Positions 48,452 to 57,606 of a DNA stretch of 64,000 bases are shown here, one piece after another. The translations under genes and the position numbers were made by a program. Numbering within the stretch: the stretch's first letter is position 1; each line of letters starts with the position of its first letter. The notes beneath the pieces were generated by a model. It saw nothing but the letters and a program-made list of their open reading frames with translations. It did no database searches and was not told the DNA's origin. Source of the stretch: Methylobacterium pseudosasicola (GTDB lineage: Bacteria > Pseudomonadota > Alphaproteobacteria > Rhizobiales > Beijerinckiaceae); contig NZ_FOTK01000002.1 of assembly GCF_900114535.1 (NCBI RefSeq), forward strand, positions 186,001 to 250,000. The letters are read 5' to 3'.

Positions 48452-48778
48452 TCAGGCGTCGGGTAGCGTCACCAGCGCGTCGGGGCGCTTCACCTCGATC
48501 TCGATGAACGCGATCGGATGCGCCGAGCCGTTCATCACGTCGTGCCGGATGCCGGCCGGCCGCATGTAGGATTGCCCGGCCGCGAGCAGGGTCTCGCTGA
48601 CCGCCGCCCCGTCATGGACGCGCAGCACCCCCTCCACCAGCATCACCACGAAATACGGCCAGCCATGCTCGTGCCAGCCGGTCACCGCCCCGGGCGGGAA
48701 GTCCCAGCGGGTGATGCGCACCGCGGCATCGTCCTGCTGGATCGTGGGCACCGCGGGGATCGTGCAGGTGAAGGCCAT
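48452..48778 (-). CDS. Cupin domain-containing protein
   Basis: This 108-residue single-domain cupin has motif 1 as TGWHEHGWPYFVVMLVEGVLRV, with two His of the metal site. Motif 2 is PAGIRHDVMNGSAHPIAFIE, with the third His. Such small cupins may be dioxygenases, isomerases or sensors; the function is not defined. ATG 48778 is chosen because the family starts close to it; an in-frame start at 48826 adds an Arg-rich leader. Confidence 0.85.
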   Translation of the reverse strand: MAFTCTIPAVPTIQQDDAAVRITRWDFPPGAVTGWHEHGWPYFVVMLVEGVLRVHDGAAVSETLLAAGQSYMRPAGIRHDVMNGSAHPIAFIEIEVKRPDALVTLPDA

Positions 48779-48892
48779 GATGGCTCCGGGTCTGGCGGGA
48801 CGTCTGGATCGCGCCGAACGCCCCAAAATTAAGATGCGATCACCGGCCGAAGAGCCGGCCGGATCCGGACGCCCGATCGATCCGGCCGTGCG

Positions 48893-49186
48893 TCACGACG
48901 CTCCCGGCATCGAGGAGGGGGCACGGGCACCATGGCGGATTCCGATGATGACGACTTCGTCTTCGGAAGCCTCGTAGAAAATTACATACGGGTAGGGTCG
49001 CACTGGGATCCGCCGCAGATTTCTCAGGCTCGTTAATCGGCCGCTTCTCGGCTGATCCAGCAGGAAATCGAGGACGGCCTGGATCCGACCCTGAACGCGT
49101 CGTGCCCCTTGAGGCGACGCCTGCGCGATCTCCGAGAGCACACGCTCGAGTTCCGCCGCCGCATCCGCGGTAAAGCGCAGTCTCAA
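48893..49186 (-). CDS. RelE/ParE-type toxin of a toxin-antitoxin pair
   Basis: This 97-residue RelE/ParE-superfamily toxin opens MRLRFTADAAAELERVLSEI and has the conserved helix-strand pattern ARRVQGRIQAVLDFLLDQP, LRRIPVRPYPYVIFYEA and VVIIGIRHGAR. Members inhibit gyrase (ParE) or cut ribosomal mRNA (RelE); ParE-like features predominate. Its ATG overlaps the antitoxin stop by four bases, the standard layout with the antitoxin first. The locus lies between the cupin and DUF971 genes. Confidence 0.85.
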   Translation of the reverse strand: MRLRFTADAAAELERVLSEIAQASPQGARRVQGRIQAVLDFLLDQPRSGRLTSLRNLRRIPVRPYPYVIFYEASEDEVVIIGIRHGARAPSSMPGAS

Positions 49187-49410
49187 AGCCCGTGCTTCGC
49201 CCAGATCGCCCGGATCTGCTCATCCGACGCGAAATCACGCCGCGCCGCCTGGGCGCGCGAGTTCGCGAAAGACGCCTCCTCCTCCGGGCTGAGCCGGTCG
49301 ACAGGCTCCTCCTCGCCAGCGAGGCGCAGGAGGACGCCGGCCAACTCGTCCTGGGTTTCGGAGGGCAACATGCGCACGCGCGCGATGGCTCGGTCGAGAA
49401 GCTCGGTCAT
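49183..49410 (-). CDS. Antitoxin partner of the RelE/ParE-type toxin
   Basis: This protein of about 75 residues has an N-terminal helix MTELLDRAIARVRMLPSETQDE, like ParD or RHH-type addiction antitoxins of Rhizobiales. A charged C-terminal region (RLSPEEEASFANSRAQAARR) would wrap the toxin. It is read before the toxin with a four-base overlap. An ATG at 49434 eight codons upstream is an equal alternative start. Confidence 0.75.
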   Translation of the reverse strand: MTELLDRAIARVRMLPSETQDELAGVLLRLAGEEEPVDRLSPEEEASFANSRAQAARRDFASDEQIRAIWAKHGL

Positions 49411-49488
49411 GCCGTCATCGTGCGTCAGAATCATTGTCGAGAGAAGTCGTCCTAGCGCGGAAGCCTCCGACCCTCTGACTCGTCGATC

Positions 49489-49911
49489 TCAATGGCAGCC
49501 GCACGAGCCCGAGCCGCAGCCTCCGGTCTGCTTCACCGGGGCGGTGCGGGCGGTCTCGCGGTCGAGGCCGCGCTCGGCGAGTTCGGAGAGGTAGGTCTGC
49601 CAGCGGGAATCGTATTCGCGGCCCAGCGTGTACAGGTAGCCCCAACCGTAGATGCCGGTGTCATGCATGTCGTCGAAGCCGAGCTTGACCGCGTAATTGC
49701 CGATCGGCTCCACGGCCAGGATCGCCACCGCGCGCTTGCCGCCGATCACCTTGCGCTCCAGGGGCGAATGACCCTGCACCTCGGCCGACGGGCTCGACAC
49801 CCGCAGATATTCCGCCGGCAGGGCAAAGCGCGACCCGTCCTCGAAGGCGACGTTGAGCACCTGCCGGTCGGCCGACAGGCGGATCTCGGTGGGCCACAGA
49901 TCCTCGTTCAC
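49489..49911 (-). CDS. DUF971 domain protein with Cys-rich tail
   Basis: This 140-residue protein consists mainly of a DUF971 (gamma-butyrobetaine-hydroxylase N-terminal-like) domain: WPTEIRLSADRQVLNVAFED, LPAEYLRVSSPSAEVQGH, and IGNYAVKLGFDDMHDTGIYGWGYLY. DUF971 proteins are linked to Fe-S protein biogenesis (for example near ApbC/Mrp genes). The C-terminus ends GGCGSGSCGCH, with three Cys and one His, a likely metal site. GTG 49911 is preferred because GAGGA lies nine bases upstream. It is divergent from moaA. Confidence 0.85.
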   Translation of the reverse strand: MNEDLWPTEIRLSADRQVLNVAFEDGSRFALPAEYLRVSSPSAEVQGHSPLERKVIGGKRAVAILAVEPIGNYAVKLGFDDMHDTGIYGWGYLYTLGREYDSRWQTYLSELAERGLDRETARTAPVKQTGGCGSGSCGCH

Positions 49912-49992
49912 AGGTGACACTCCTCAAGCAACCGGGGTCTGCGGCCCGGGGTCGGCTTGCCCACGACCGTATCGGGCATCATATGCTCAATC

Positions 49993-51051
49993 ATGCTCGA
50001 TGACATCTCCAGCACGCCGCAGGGGTTTATGGCTGACGCGCCCCGCGCGCCGTCGCCCGCGCCGCTGATCGACCCGTTCCAGCGGGCGATCTCGTATCTG
50101 CGCATCTCGGTGACGGATCGCTGCGATCTGCGCTGCGCCTACTGCATGTCGGAAAACATGCAGTTCCTGCCAAAGCGCGACCTGCTGACCCTGGAGGAGC
50201 TGGACCGGCTCTGCGGCGTGTTCATTGCCCGCGGGGTGCGCAAGCTGCGGATCACCGGCGGCGAGCCGCTGGTGCGCCGCGACATCATGCACCTGTTCCG
50301 CCGCCTGTCGCGCCATCTCGATTCGGGTGCGCTGGAGGAGCTGACGCTCACCACCAACGGCACCCAGCTCGCTCGGTACGCCAACGAGCTGGCGAGCTTC
50401 GGCGTACGCCGGATCAACGTCTCCCTGGATACGCTGGACCCCCAAAAGTTCCGGGCGATCACCCGGCGGGGCGACCTGCCGGTGGTGCTCGACGGCATCG
50501 CGGCCGCGCGGGCGGCCGGCATGAAGGTCAAGATCAACGCGGTGGCGCTGCGCGACGTCAACGCCGACGAGATCCCCGACATGATCGCCTGGGCCCACGG
50601 CCTCGGCATGGACATGACGCTGATCGAGGTGATGCCGCTCGGCGAGATCGAGGCCGACCGCACCGACCAGTTCCTGCCCCTGTCGGTGGCCCGGCAGCGC
50701 CTGGAAAGCCGCTACACCCTGACCCCGCTGCCCGACCGCACCGGCGGCCCGGCGCGCTACGTCCGGGTCGAGGAGACCGGCGGCAAGCTCGGCTTCATCA
50801 CGCCGCTGACCCACAATTTTTGCGAGAGCTGCAACCGGGTGCGCCTGACCTGCACCGGCCAGCTTTATTTGTGTCTGGGCCAGGAGGACTCGGCGGACCT
50901 GCGGGCGGTGCTGCGCGCCTCCCCGGACGATGCCGTGCTGGCCGCCGCCGTGGTCGAGGCGATCACGCGCAAGCCGAAGGGCCACGACTTCATCATCGAG
51001 CGCCAGCGCCCGGCCGCAGTGCCGCGGCACATGAGCGTGACCGGAGGGTAG
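49993..51051 (+). CDS. moaA: GTP 3',8-cyclase MoaA
   Basis: This 352-residue radical-SAM enzyme performs the first step of molybdenum cofactor synthesis. The SAM [4Fe-4S] motif is [13 protein letters not shown], and the second cluster is [19 protein letters not shown]. The C-terminal GG needed for activity is present (SVTGG). The start could also be 50029 (MADAPRAPS), which fits the conserved domain equally well. MoCo serves formate dehydrogenases, important in a methylotroph; other moa genes are not adjacent. Confidence 0.95.
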   Translation: MLDDISSTPQGFMADAPRAPSPAPLIDPFQRAISYLRISVTDRCDLRCAYCMSENMQFLPKRDLLTLEELDRLCGVFIARGVRKLRITGGEPLVRRDIMHLFRRLSRHLDSGALEELTLTTNGTQLARYANELASFGVRRINVSLDTLDPQKFRAITRRGDLPVVLDGIAAARAAGMKVKINAVALRDVNADEIPDMIAWAHGLGMDMTLIEVMPLGEIEADRTDQFLPLSVARQRLESRYTLTPLPDRTGGPARYVRVEETGGKLGFITPLTHNFCESCNRVRLTCTGQLYLCLGQEDSADLRAVLRASPDDAVLAAAVVEAITRKPKGHDFIIERQRPAAVPRHMSVTGG

Positions 51052-51058
51052 GAGGCTT

Positions 51059-52495
51059 CTAAACCTCCTCGTCGGCGTAGCGCGATTGCGCTCGTCCGCG
51101 CTGCCCGGATCCCTTCCGCGGCGCCCCGGCGCTGATCCCAGCCACCAAGTCGGCGATGTGGCGCAGGGTCTCCACCGCGAGGGCCTTGTCGCCCTCGCCG
51201 CGGCCCTGCGGGATCAGCGCCTTGGCGAAGCCGAGTTTCTGGGCCTCCTTCAACCGGGATCCTGCCTGGGCCACCGGGCGGATAGCCCCGGACAGGCCGA
51301 TCTCACCGAAATACACGGTCTCCGGCGGCAGCACCGCCCCCGACAGGGACGAGACCAGGGCGGCGGCTACCGCGAGATCCGCCGCCGGCTCGGTGATGCG
51401 CAGGCCCCCGGCCACGTTCAAATAAACGTCGTGGGTGCCGAGCCGGATGCCGCCATGGGCCTCGAGCACAGCGAGCACCATGGACAGCCGGTTCGGGTCC
51501 CAGCCGACCACGGCGCGCCGCGGCATGCCGAGCGAGGAGGGCGCCACCAGCGCCTGGATCTCCACCAGCAGCGGCCGCGTCCCCTCCATCCCGGCGAAGA
51601 CCGCTGTGCCGGCGGCCTGATGGTCGCGCCCGGCCAGGAACAGGGCCGAGGGGTTGGGCACCTCGGCGAGCCCCGCATCGGTCATCTCGAACACGCCGAT
51701 CTCGTCGGTGGGGCCGAACCGGTTCTTCACCGCGCGCAGAATGCGGAAATGGTGGCCCTGGTCGCCCTCGAACGAGGCGACCGCGTCGACCATGTGCTCC
51801 ACCACCCGGGGCCCGGCGATCTGCCCGTCCTTGGTGACGTGGCCGACCAGGATCACTGCCGTACCGGTAGTCTTGGCGAAGCGGATCAGCGCCTGGGCGG
51901 AGGAGCGCACCTGCGTGACTGTGCCGGGTGCCGATTCCACCGTCTCGGTCCACATGGTCTGGATCGAGTCGATGATCGCCAGCGCCGGCGGGCGGCCCTG
52001 GCTCAGGGTCTCGATGATGTCCTCGACATTGGTCTCGGCGGCGAGATCCACCGGGCGGGAACTCAAGCCCAGCCGCTCGGCGCGCAGGCGCACCTGCCCC
52101 ACCGCCTCCTCGCCGGAAATGTAGGCGACCCGCTCGCCGGTGCCCGCCATGGCGGCGGAGGCCTGCATCAGCAGGGTCGACTTGCCGATGCCGGGATCGC
52201 CGCCGAGCAGGATCACCGAGCCGCGCACGAAGCCGCCGCCGGTCACCCGGTCGAGCTCGCCGATTCCCGAGGGGATGCGCGGCGCCTCCTTGGTCTCGCC
52301 GGTCAGACCCTCCAGCGGAAACACCCGGCCGCGGGCGCGGGACGGCCGCGTCGCCACCGGGCCGGACTGGCCGGGCGCGGCGGCCGCCTCCTCGACGATC
52401 GTGTTCCAGCCGTTGCACGCCTCGCAGCGCCCACGCCAGCGGTTGTAGACCGCCCCGCAGGATTGGCAGACGAAGGTCTGGTGGATCTTGGCCAT
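51059..52495 (-). CDS. radA: DNA repair protein RadA
   Basis: This 478-residue RadA/Sms ATPase aids branch migration in recombination. Domains in order are an N-terminal zinc finger (FVCQSCGAVYNRWRGRCEAC), a RecA-like core with Walker A GGDPGIGKSTLL, the RadA-specific KNRFGPTDEIGVFEM motif, and a C-terminal Lon-protease-like domain with YFGEIGLSGAIRPVAQ. Length is standard. It converges on moaA, eight bases away, and is read after alr on the same strand. Confidence 0.96.
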   Translation of the reverse strand: MAKIHQTFVCQSCGAVYNRWRGRCEACNGWNTIVEEAAAAPGQSGPVATRPSRARGRVFPLEGLTGETKEAPRIPSGIGELDRVTGGGFVRGSVILLGGDPGIGKSTLLMQASAAMAGTGERVAYISGEEAVGQVRLRAERLGLSSRPVDLAAETNVEDIIETLSQGRPPALAIIDSIQTMWTETVESAPGTVTQVRSSAQALIRFAKTTGTAVILVGHVTKDGQIAGPRVVEHMVDAVASFEGDQGHHFRILRAVKNRFGPTDEIGVFEMTDAGLAEVPNPSALFLAGRDHQAAGTAVFAGMEGTRPLLVEIQALVAPSSLGMPRRAVVGWDPNRLSMVLAVLEAHGGIRLGTHDVYLNVAGGLRITEPAADLAVAAALVSSLSGAVLPPETVYFGEIGLSGAIRPVAQAGSRLKEAQKLGFAKALIPQGRGEGDKALAVETLRHIADLVAGISAGAPRKGSGQRGRAQSRYADEEV

Positions 52496-52540
52496 TCGGG
52501 TCCGCGCGCCGCCGGTCCGGCATTCGAAGAAAGGGTCGGC

Positions 52541-53641
52541 TCACCCTACATAAGTTCGAACATAACGCGAACCCAGCCCCGTCAGGATCTCGTAGCCGAT
52601 CGTCCCGGCGGCGCGGCCGACCGTGTCGATATCCAGGCTGGCGCCGATCAGCACGGCTTCGGCGCCCCGCCGGGCGGCGGGGGCCGCGGTGACGTCGAGG
52701 ATGATCAGGTCCATGGAGACCAGGCCCAGGATCGGGCAGGGCACGCCACCGACCAAGGCTTGGCCGCGCCCGCTGATCGCCCGCGGGAAGCCGTCGGCGT
52801 AGCCGAGGGACAGGGTGGCGAGTCGGCTCGGGGCGGAGGCGGTCCAGCGGCCGTTATAGCCGACGCTGGCCCCGGCCTCGACGGTCCTGACCTGGGCGAT
52901 CAGGGCCTCCAGCCGCACCACCGGGCGCATCGGGTTGGCGGCCCCGGGCGTCGGATTGCCGCCGAACAGGGCGTAGCCCGGGCGCAGCAGGTCGTGCCGG
53001 GCGCCGTCGAGGAACACGCCGGAGGAATTGGCGAGTGAGGCAAGCAGGCCCGGATAGGCCGCCCGGACCCGGGCGAAATCGGCGATCTGCCGGACGTTGA
53101 CCGGATCCTCCGGCTTCTCGGCGCTGACGAAGTGGCTGAGCAGCAGGTCGATTCCGGCGGCTGCGATGCCCGGATCACCGGCGAGCTCCAGCGCCTCCGA
53201 CACCGGCAGCCCCAGGCGGTTCATGCCGGTATCGACATGGAGCGCTGCCGGCAGACGACTTTCCGAGAACGCCGCCCATTCCAAAATTTCCTCGCGGCTG
53301 CCGAGCACCGGGCGCAGGCTGTGGGCCGCGAAAGTCTCACAGGCGCCGGGCGGCAGGCCGTTCAGAATGTAGATCGCGGCCTCCGGCAAGGCGGCCCGGG
53401 CCGCGATGCCCTCGGACAGGTGCGCGACGAAGAAGGTCCGGCATCCGGCCGCCCACAGGGCCGGCCCGACCCGCGCGACGCCGCAGCCATAGGCATCGGC
53501 CTTCACCACGGCGGCGCAATCGGCCCCCCGGGCGGCCAGCATCCGCCAGTTCGCCGCGATCGCCCCGAGATCGATGGTCAGCCGGGCGCCGTGGGCGCCG
53601 ATATCGCGTCCGGATTCCGTCACTGCCCGACTACCCGCCAC
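52541..53641 (-). CDS. alr: Alanine racemase
   Basis: This PLP enzyme of about 366 residues makes D-alanine for peptidoglycan. The PLP lysine is Lys47 in AAVVKADAYGCG, and the second base Tyr lies in GASVGYNGRW. The substrate-contact segment HVDTGMNRLGLP is intact. The start is GTG at 53641 or GTG 53623; both precede the conserved core by about 15-20 residues. It is followed after 45 bases by radA, a pair that commonly occurs together in Rhizobiales. Confidence 0.94.
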   Translation of the reverse strand: MAGSRAVTESGRDIGAHGARLTIDLGAIAANWRMLAARGADCAAVVKADAYGCGVARVGPALWAAGCRTFFVAHLSEGIAARAALPEAAIYILNGLPPGACETFAAHSLRPVLGSREEILEWAAFSESRLPAALHVDTGMNRLGLPVSEALELAGDPGIAAAGIDLLLSHFVSAEKPEDPVNVRQIADFARVRAAYPGLLASLANSSGVFLDGARHDLLRPGYALFGGNPTPGAANPMRPVVRLEALIAQVRTVEAGASVGYNGRWTASAPSRLATLSLGYADGFPRAISGRGQALVGGVPCPILGLVSMDLIILDVTAAPAARRGAEAVLIGASLDIDTVGRAAGTIGYEILTGLGSRYVRTYVG

Positions 53642-53722
53642 CGAAGCGTCCCCGATCCTCGATTCCCCGCGGACGGATGCACGATGCGGACCCGTGAGGC
53701 GAGTCGGTTCACGGCATTGGTC

Positions 53723-54085
53723 TCAGGGGTCGACGAGACTGGCAACCCGCGCGGCGATCTCGCCCACGATGTCCGGATCCGCGATACCGGCGAGGCTCGC
53801 ACTGCCATCGGCGAGGCGCGCCCGGAGATCGAAGCTGCGGACCTGCGTGCAGACCGCCACGCCGGTCACGCCATCCGCTGTGACGGGGACAGTGAGGCCC
53901 GCGGCGCGGGCGCCCGCCGCCACAGTGGAGATGACCACGGCGATTGCCGTGCCGTGAACGTTCACGGCCTCCGGCGTGAGGACAATCCAGTAATGCCGAT
54001 CTCGCATTTCCCGGCCGACGACCGGGTTGGGGTTGATGGAGTAGATCTCGCCGCGCTTCGGGATCTTCGACCGCGGGCCCATCAC
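53723..54085 (-). CDS. MazF/PemK-type toxin
   Basis: This 120-residue MazF-family endoribonuclease toxin has the hallmarks KRGEIYSINPNPVVGREMRD (start of the barrel) and HYWIVLTPEAVN, and a central conserved Thr-containing strand VICTQ-like VAVCTQVRSFDL. It cleaves mRNA unless bound by its antitoxin. The start overlaps the antitoxin stop by four bases. ATG 54082 is an alternative to 54085. Confidence 0.87.
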   Translation of the reverse strand: MMGPRSKIPKRGEIYSINPNPVVGREMRDRHYWIVLTPEAVNVHGTAIAVVISTVAAGARAAGLTVPVTADGVTGVAVCTQVRSFDLRARLADGSASLAGIADPDIVGEIAARVASLVDP

Positions 54086-54411
54086 CCGATCTCATTGCCC
54101 ACTGGGGGACCTTCCAGAGCCTTTGCGGTGTCCGCGTATAAGGCCGGCAGATGCTCGGCGCCTTCCAGAAGCTCCGCCAGGGTGTAGCGGCGTTTCCGTT
54201 TCGTGACCGGTGTCGCGACCAGGGCGCCGTCCTGTACAGCAAGTGTGAGGTCGGTGCCCGTATCGGCTCCGATAGCGGCCAGAACGGCGGGAGGGAGCGT
54301 CATCACGCGGGCTCCCCCCTGGCGCCGAACGGTGACAACCGTCGTCGTCAACGCTTGAGTCGGCGGTTTGGCGCTCGTCTTCGTGCCAGGCGTTCGCTTG
54401 GCTGCCGGCAT
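54082..54411 (-). CDS. AbrB/MazE-type antitoxin
   Basis: This 109-residue protein has a swapped-hairpin AbrB-like domain (TVRRQGGARVMTLPPAVLAA, DTGTDLTLAVQDGALVATPV). The C-terminal toxin-binding tail reads YTLAELLEGAEHLPALYADT, like PemI/MazE proteins. The N-terminus has a 20-residue Lys/Thr/Pro-rich extension. GAGGAG seven bases before ATG 54411 decides the start. Together with the MazF gene it forms a complete toxin-antitoxin operon. Confidence 0.82.
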   Translation of the reverse strand: MPAAKRTPGTKTSAKPPTQALTTTVVTVRRQGGARVMTLPPAVLAAIGADTGTDLTLAVQDGALVATPVTKRKRRYTLAELLEGAEHLPALYADTAKALEGPPVGNEIG

Positions 54412-54471
54412 GGTCATGCTCCTCTGGAAGGTGCTACAAAGGTAGCACTTTTCTGGTGCCGCCAACACCTC

Positions 54472-55161
54472 TCACCCCCGCAAGCGGAACGGGTTGAAAT
54501 CCGTGTCCGTATCGAAGGCGTCGCGCCCCTCGGCGCGTTTCAGGAAGCCGATCAGCGGCACGCTGAGGGGCAGGGCCACGATCTCCCAGGCGACCTTCAG
54601 CGCCCAGATCGACAGCGCGAGACGGACGAGATCCGCGGCGGGGTAGAGCCCGCCGAAGCCGAGCCCGATGAACAGGGCCGAATCGATGCCCTGGCCGACC
54701 AGCGTCGAGGCGACGAGCCGCGCGGCCAACCCTCGGCCGCGAAAGCGCAGCTTCAGCTTGGCGAGCAGGTAGGCGTTCAGGAATTCGCCGGTGAGATACG
54801 CCGCTAGGCCCGCGAGCGCGAGCCGCGGGGTGGCGCCCAGCACCGCCTCGAACGCCGCCTGGTGCGGCCAGAACGACGCGGGCGGCAGCGCCGCCGCGAT
54901 CCCGTAGGCCAGGATCCAGAGCGCCTGCGCCAGGAAGCCGGTCCAGACCACCGCCCGGGTGCTGGCATAGCCGTAGACCTCGGTCAGCACGTCGCCGAAC
55001 AGGTAGGAGGCGGGAAACACGATCACCGCCGCCGTGAAGGTCAAGCCGCCCACCGAGACGATCTTGCCCGCCAGCACCAGCGAGATCATCAGCACCGCGC
55101 CGAACAGGCCGGCGATCGGAACGAGGTAAACGGGGCCGGCGGAAACGCGCGCGGCACTCAT
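54472..55161 (-). CDS. yhhQ: Queuosine precursor transporter (VUT/YhhQ family)
   Basis: This 229-residue inner-membrane protein of the vitamin-uptake (VUT) family imports queuosine precursors such as preQ0 or preQ1. Six membrane helices are visible, with the family motifs FTAAVIVFPASYLFGDVLTEVYGY, AYLTGEFLNAYLLAKLK and GQGIDSALFIGLGF. The start at 55161 (MSAARVS) fits the first helix; 55191 is an in-frame alternative. No preQ1 riboswitch was recognised in the short upstream region. Confidence 0.88.
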   Translation of the reverse strand: MSAARVSAGPVYLVPIAGLFGAVLMISLVLAGKIVSVGGLTFTAAVIVFPASYLFGDVLTEVYGYASTRAVVWTGFLAQALWILAYGIAAALPPASFWPHQAAFEAVLGATPRLALAGLAAYLTGEFLNAYLLAKLKLRFRGRGLAARLVASTLVGQGIDSALFIGLGFGGLYPAADLVRLALSIWALKVAWEIVALPLSVPLIGFLKRAEGRDAFDTDTDFNPFRLRG

Positions 55162-55314
55162 GGTCGAACGCGGCTGATGCACGGACGGCACAGGCCTCGG
55201 CCGAGGCCCGCACCCGAGGGTGACGGCCGAGGTTCGGCTTGGTATACTTCGGCCCCGGTCCCGGGGAGCCGCATGGCCGCCGCGGCATCCCCTCTGGTTC
55301 CTAAAAGTTCACAG

Positions 55315-55923
55315 ATGCCGTTTACCGTTCTGGATCTCGTCGTGCTCGGCATCGTCGCGGTCTCCGCGCTGCTCGCGGCCGTGCGTGGCGTCACCCGCGA
55401 GGTGCTGGCGATCATCGCCTGGGTGGCCGCCGCCGCCGTCGCGTGGTCGTTCTATCCGATGCTGCTTCCGCTGGTGAAGCAGCACGTCAACAGCGATACC
55501 GTAGCGCTGGTCGCCTCCATCGCGGCGATCTTCCTCGGCACGCTGATCGTCGTCTCGATCATCACCGTGAAGATCTCCGACGTGGTGCTCGATTCGCGCA
55601 TCGGCGCGGTCGACCGCTCGCTGGGCTTCCTGTTCGGGGCGGGCCGCGGCTTCCTGATCTGCGTGATCGGCTGGGTGTTCCTGTCCTGGCTGGTGCAGGG
55701 CAAGGTGCCGGACTGGGCGGCGCAGGCGCGCACGCGCCCGATGCTGGAGAAATCCGGCGACGCCCTGGTGGCCCAGCTGCCTGAGAATCCGGAAGGCTTC
55801 CTGAAGCAGTTCAAGAAGCCGAAGGCCGTCACGCCGCCCAACGAGGCGGCCGACGCCCCCGCCGAGACCGACGTGGCGCCCCAGCGCCGCACCGAGACCG
55901 CGCCGACCCCGACGCGACGCTGA
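55315..55923 (+). CDS. cvpA: CvpA family inner-membrane protein
   Basis: This 202-residue CvpA protein has four membrane helices in about 160 residues (TVLDLVVLGIVAVSALLAAV, REVLAIIAWVAAAAVAWSF, TVALVASIAAIFLGTLIVV, GFLICVIGWVFLSWLV). The cytosolic tail is Ala/Pro/Thr-rich. CvpA is required for colicin V production in E. coli and for envelope integrity, and commonly precedes purF, as it does here with 132 bases between. An in-frame start far upstream is excluded by the conserved N-terminus MPFTVLDL. Confidence 0.9.
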   Translation: MPFTVLDLVVLGIVAVSALLAAVRGVTREVLAIIAWVAAAAVAWSFYPMLLPLVKQHVNSDTVALVASIAAIFLGTLIVVSIITVKISDVVLDSRIGAVDRSLGFLFGAGRGFLICVIGWVFLSWLVQGKVPDWAAQARTRPMLEKSGDALVAQLPENPEGFLKQFKKPKAVTPPNEAADAPAETDVAPQRRTETAPTPTRR

Positions 55924-56055
55924 TCTGCGGCGCGCACCGTTGGTCGGTCTCCGTGAAACACCTAGATAGCGGTTCCGGAGACGATCGGATGATATCCGCG
56001 ACGACCGGCGCTCCGGCCCGTCGCCGCCGGGACTCGTGAAGTGATCGATCGCAGC

Positions 56056-57525
56056 ATGTCCCAATCCGACGCTTACGCCTCCGATTTCGACCTCGACGGC
56101 GATACGCTGCGCGAGGAGTGCGGCGTCTTCGGCATCTTCGGGCACCCGGAGGCCTCGGCCATCGTGGCGCTCGGGCTGCACGCCCTGCAGCACCGGGGCC
56201 AGGAGGCGGCCGGGATCGTCTCCTTCGACGGCGCGGTGTTCCATTCCGAGCGGCGCCCCGGCTTGGTGGGCGACTCCTTCTCGGACGGCGACACCATCGC
56301 CCGGCTGAAAGGCCGCGCCGCCATCGGGCACGTGCGCTACTCGACCACCGGCGGGACGATCCTGCGCAACGTGCAGCCGCTCTTCGCCGAGCTCGCCAGC
56401 GGCGGCCTCGCGGTCGCGCATAACGGCAATCTCACCAACGCCCTGTCGATCCGGCGCGACCTCGTGCGCGACGGCGCGATCACGCAGTCGACCTCCGACA
56501 CCGAGGTGATCCTCCACCTCGCGGCCCGCTCGCGGAAGCCGCGGATCGTCGAGCGCTTCATCGATGCCCTGCAGGCGATCCAGGGCGCCTACGCGATCGT
56601 GGCGCTGACCAACAAAAAGCTGATCGGCGCCCGCGACCCGCTGGGCATCCGCCCGCTGGTGCTGGGCGAACTCGACGGCCGCTACCTGCTGGCCTCCGAG
56701 ACCTGCGCCCTCGACATCATCGGCGCCCGCTACGTCCGCGACGTCGAGAACGGCGAGGTCGTGGTGATCTCCGAGGAGGGCGTCGAATCCATCCGCTTCG
56801 CCGACGCGGTGCCGATGCGGCCCTGCATCTTCGAATACATCTACTTCGCCCGGCCGGATTCAGTCGTGAACGGCAAGAGCGTCTACGCGGTGCGCAAGGC
56901 GATCGGCCGGGAACTGGCCCGCGAGGCCGCCGCCCCCGCCGACATCGTCGTGCCGGTGCCGGATTCCGGCGTGCCCGCGGCGCTCGGCTTCGCGCAGGAG
57001 ACCGGCCTCCCCTTCGAGATGGGGATCATCCGCAACCACTATGTCGGCCGTACCTTCATCCAGCCGACCCAGTCGGTGCGTGAGCTCGGCGTGCGGATGA
57101 AGCACTCCGCCAACCGCGCGGCGATCGAGGGCAAGAGCATCGTTCTGGTCGATGACAGTCTGGTGCGCGGCACGACCTCGGTGAAGATCGTCCGGATGAT
57201 GCGCGAGGCCGGCGCCGCCGAGGTGCATTTCCGGATCGCTTCGCCGCCGATCACCTACCCGGACTTCTACGGGATCGACACGCCAGAGCGGGAGAAGCTG
57301 CTGGCCGCGACCCACGACCTCGAGGCGATGCGCAAGTATATCGGCGCCGACTCGCTCGCCTTCCTGTCGATCCCCGGCCTCTACCGAGCGATGGGCGAGG
57401 AGGAGCGCAATGCGGCCTGCCCGCAATACACCGACCATTGCTTCACGGGCGACTACCCGACCGGCCTGACCGATCTATCCATCGCCGGCCCGAAGCGCTT
57501 CGCGATGCTCGCCGAAGCGGACTGA
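56056..57525 (+). CDS. purF: Amidophosphoribosyltransferase PurF
   Basis: This 489-residue enzyme catalyses the first committed step of purine synthesis. The N-terminal glutaminase Cys22 (REECGVFGIFGH) would become residue 1 after propeptide removal, as in the Bacillus-type enzyme. The PRPP loop is IVLVDDSLVRGTTSVKIV, and GIRPLVLGEL belongs to the glutaminase half. ATG 56056 is preferred; GTG 56041 in frame adds five residues. Gene order cvpA-purF is conserved in proteobacteria. Confidence 0.96.
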   Translation: MSQSDAYASDFDLDGDTLREECGVFGIFGHPEASAIVALGLHALQHRGQEAAGIVSFDGAVFHSERRPGLVGDSFSDGDTIARLKGRAAIGHVRYSTTGGTILRNVQPLFAELASGGLAVAHNGNLTNALSIRRDLVRDGAITQSTSDTEVILHLAARSRKPRIVERFIDALQAIQGAYAIVALTNKKLIGARDPLGIRPLVLGELDGRYLLASETCALDIIGARYVRDVENGEVVVISEEGVESIRFADAVPMRPCIFEYIYFARPDSVVNGKSVYAVRKAIGRELAREAAAPADIVVPVPDSGVPAALGFAQETGLPFEMGIIRNHYVGRTFIQPTQSVRELGVRMKHSANRAAIEGKSIVLVDDSLVRGTTSVKIVRMMREAGAAEVHFRIASPPITYPDFYGIDTPEREKLLAATHDLEAMRKYIGADSLAFLSIPGLYRAMGEEERNAACPQYTDHCFTGDYPTGLTDLSIAGPKRFAMLAEAD

Positions 57526-57535
57526 CACGGGGTTC

Positions 57536-57555
57536 CCAAAGGGCGAGCCCTTTGG
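57536..57555. repeat. CCAAAGGG-type hairpin repeat after purF
   Basis: CCAAAGGGC-ga-GCCCTTTGG lies 10 bases after the purF stop; the same palindrome follows the genes ending at 16981 and 30676. Here the flanking sequence is in the opposite orientation (TTCCCAAAGGG first, GGTGGGG after). It may act as a 3'-end stabiliser. Confidence 0.6.
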
Positions 57556-57606
57556 TGGGGTAGAGGCTGCGCCCCTGGGTCTTCGCAGGGCTCCGCCCTG
57601 CACCCG

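Noticed and set aside
55162..55260. preQ1 riboswitch upstream of the queuosine-precursor transporter
   Set aside because: No pseudoknot-type aptamer with the A-rich tail was recognisable in the short leader.
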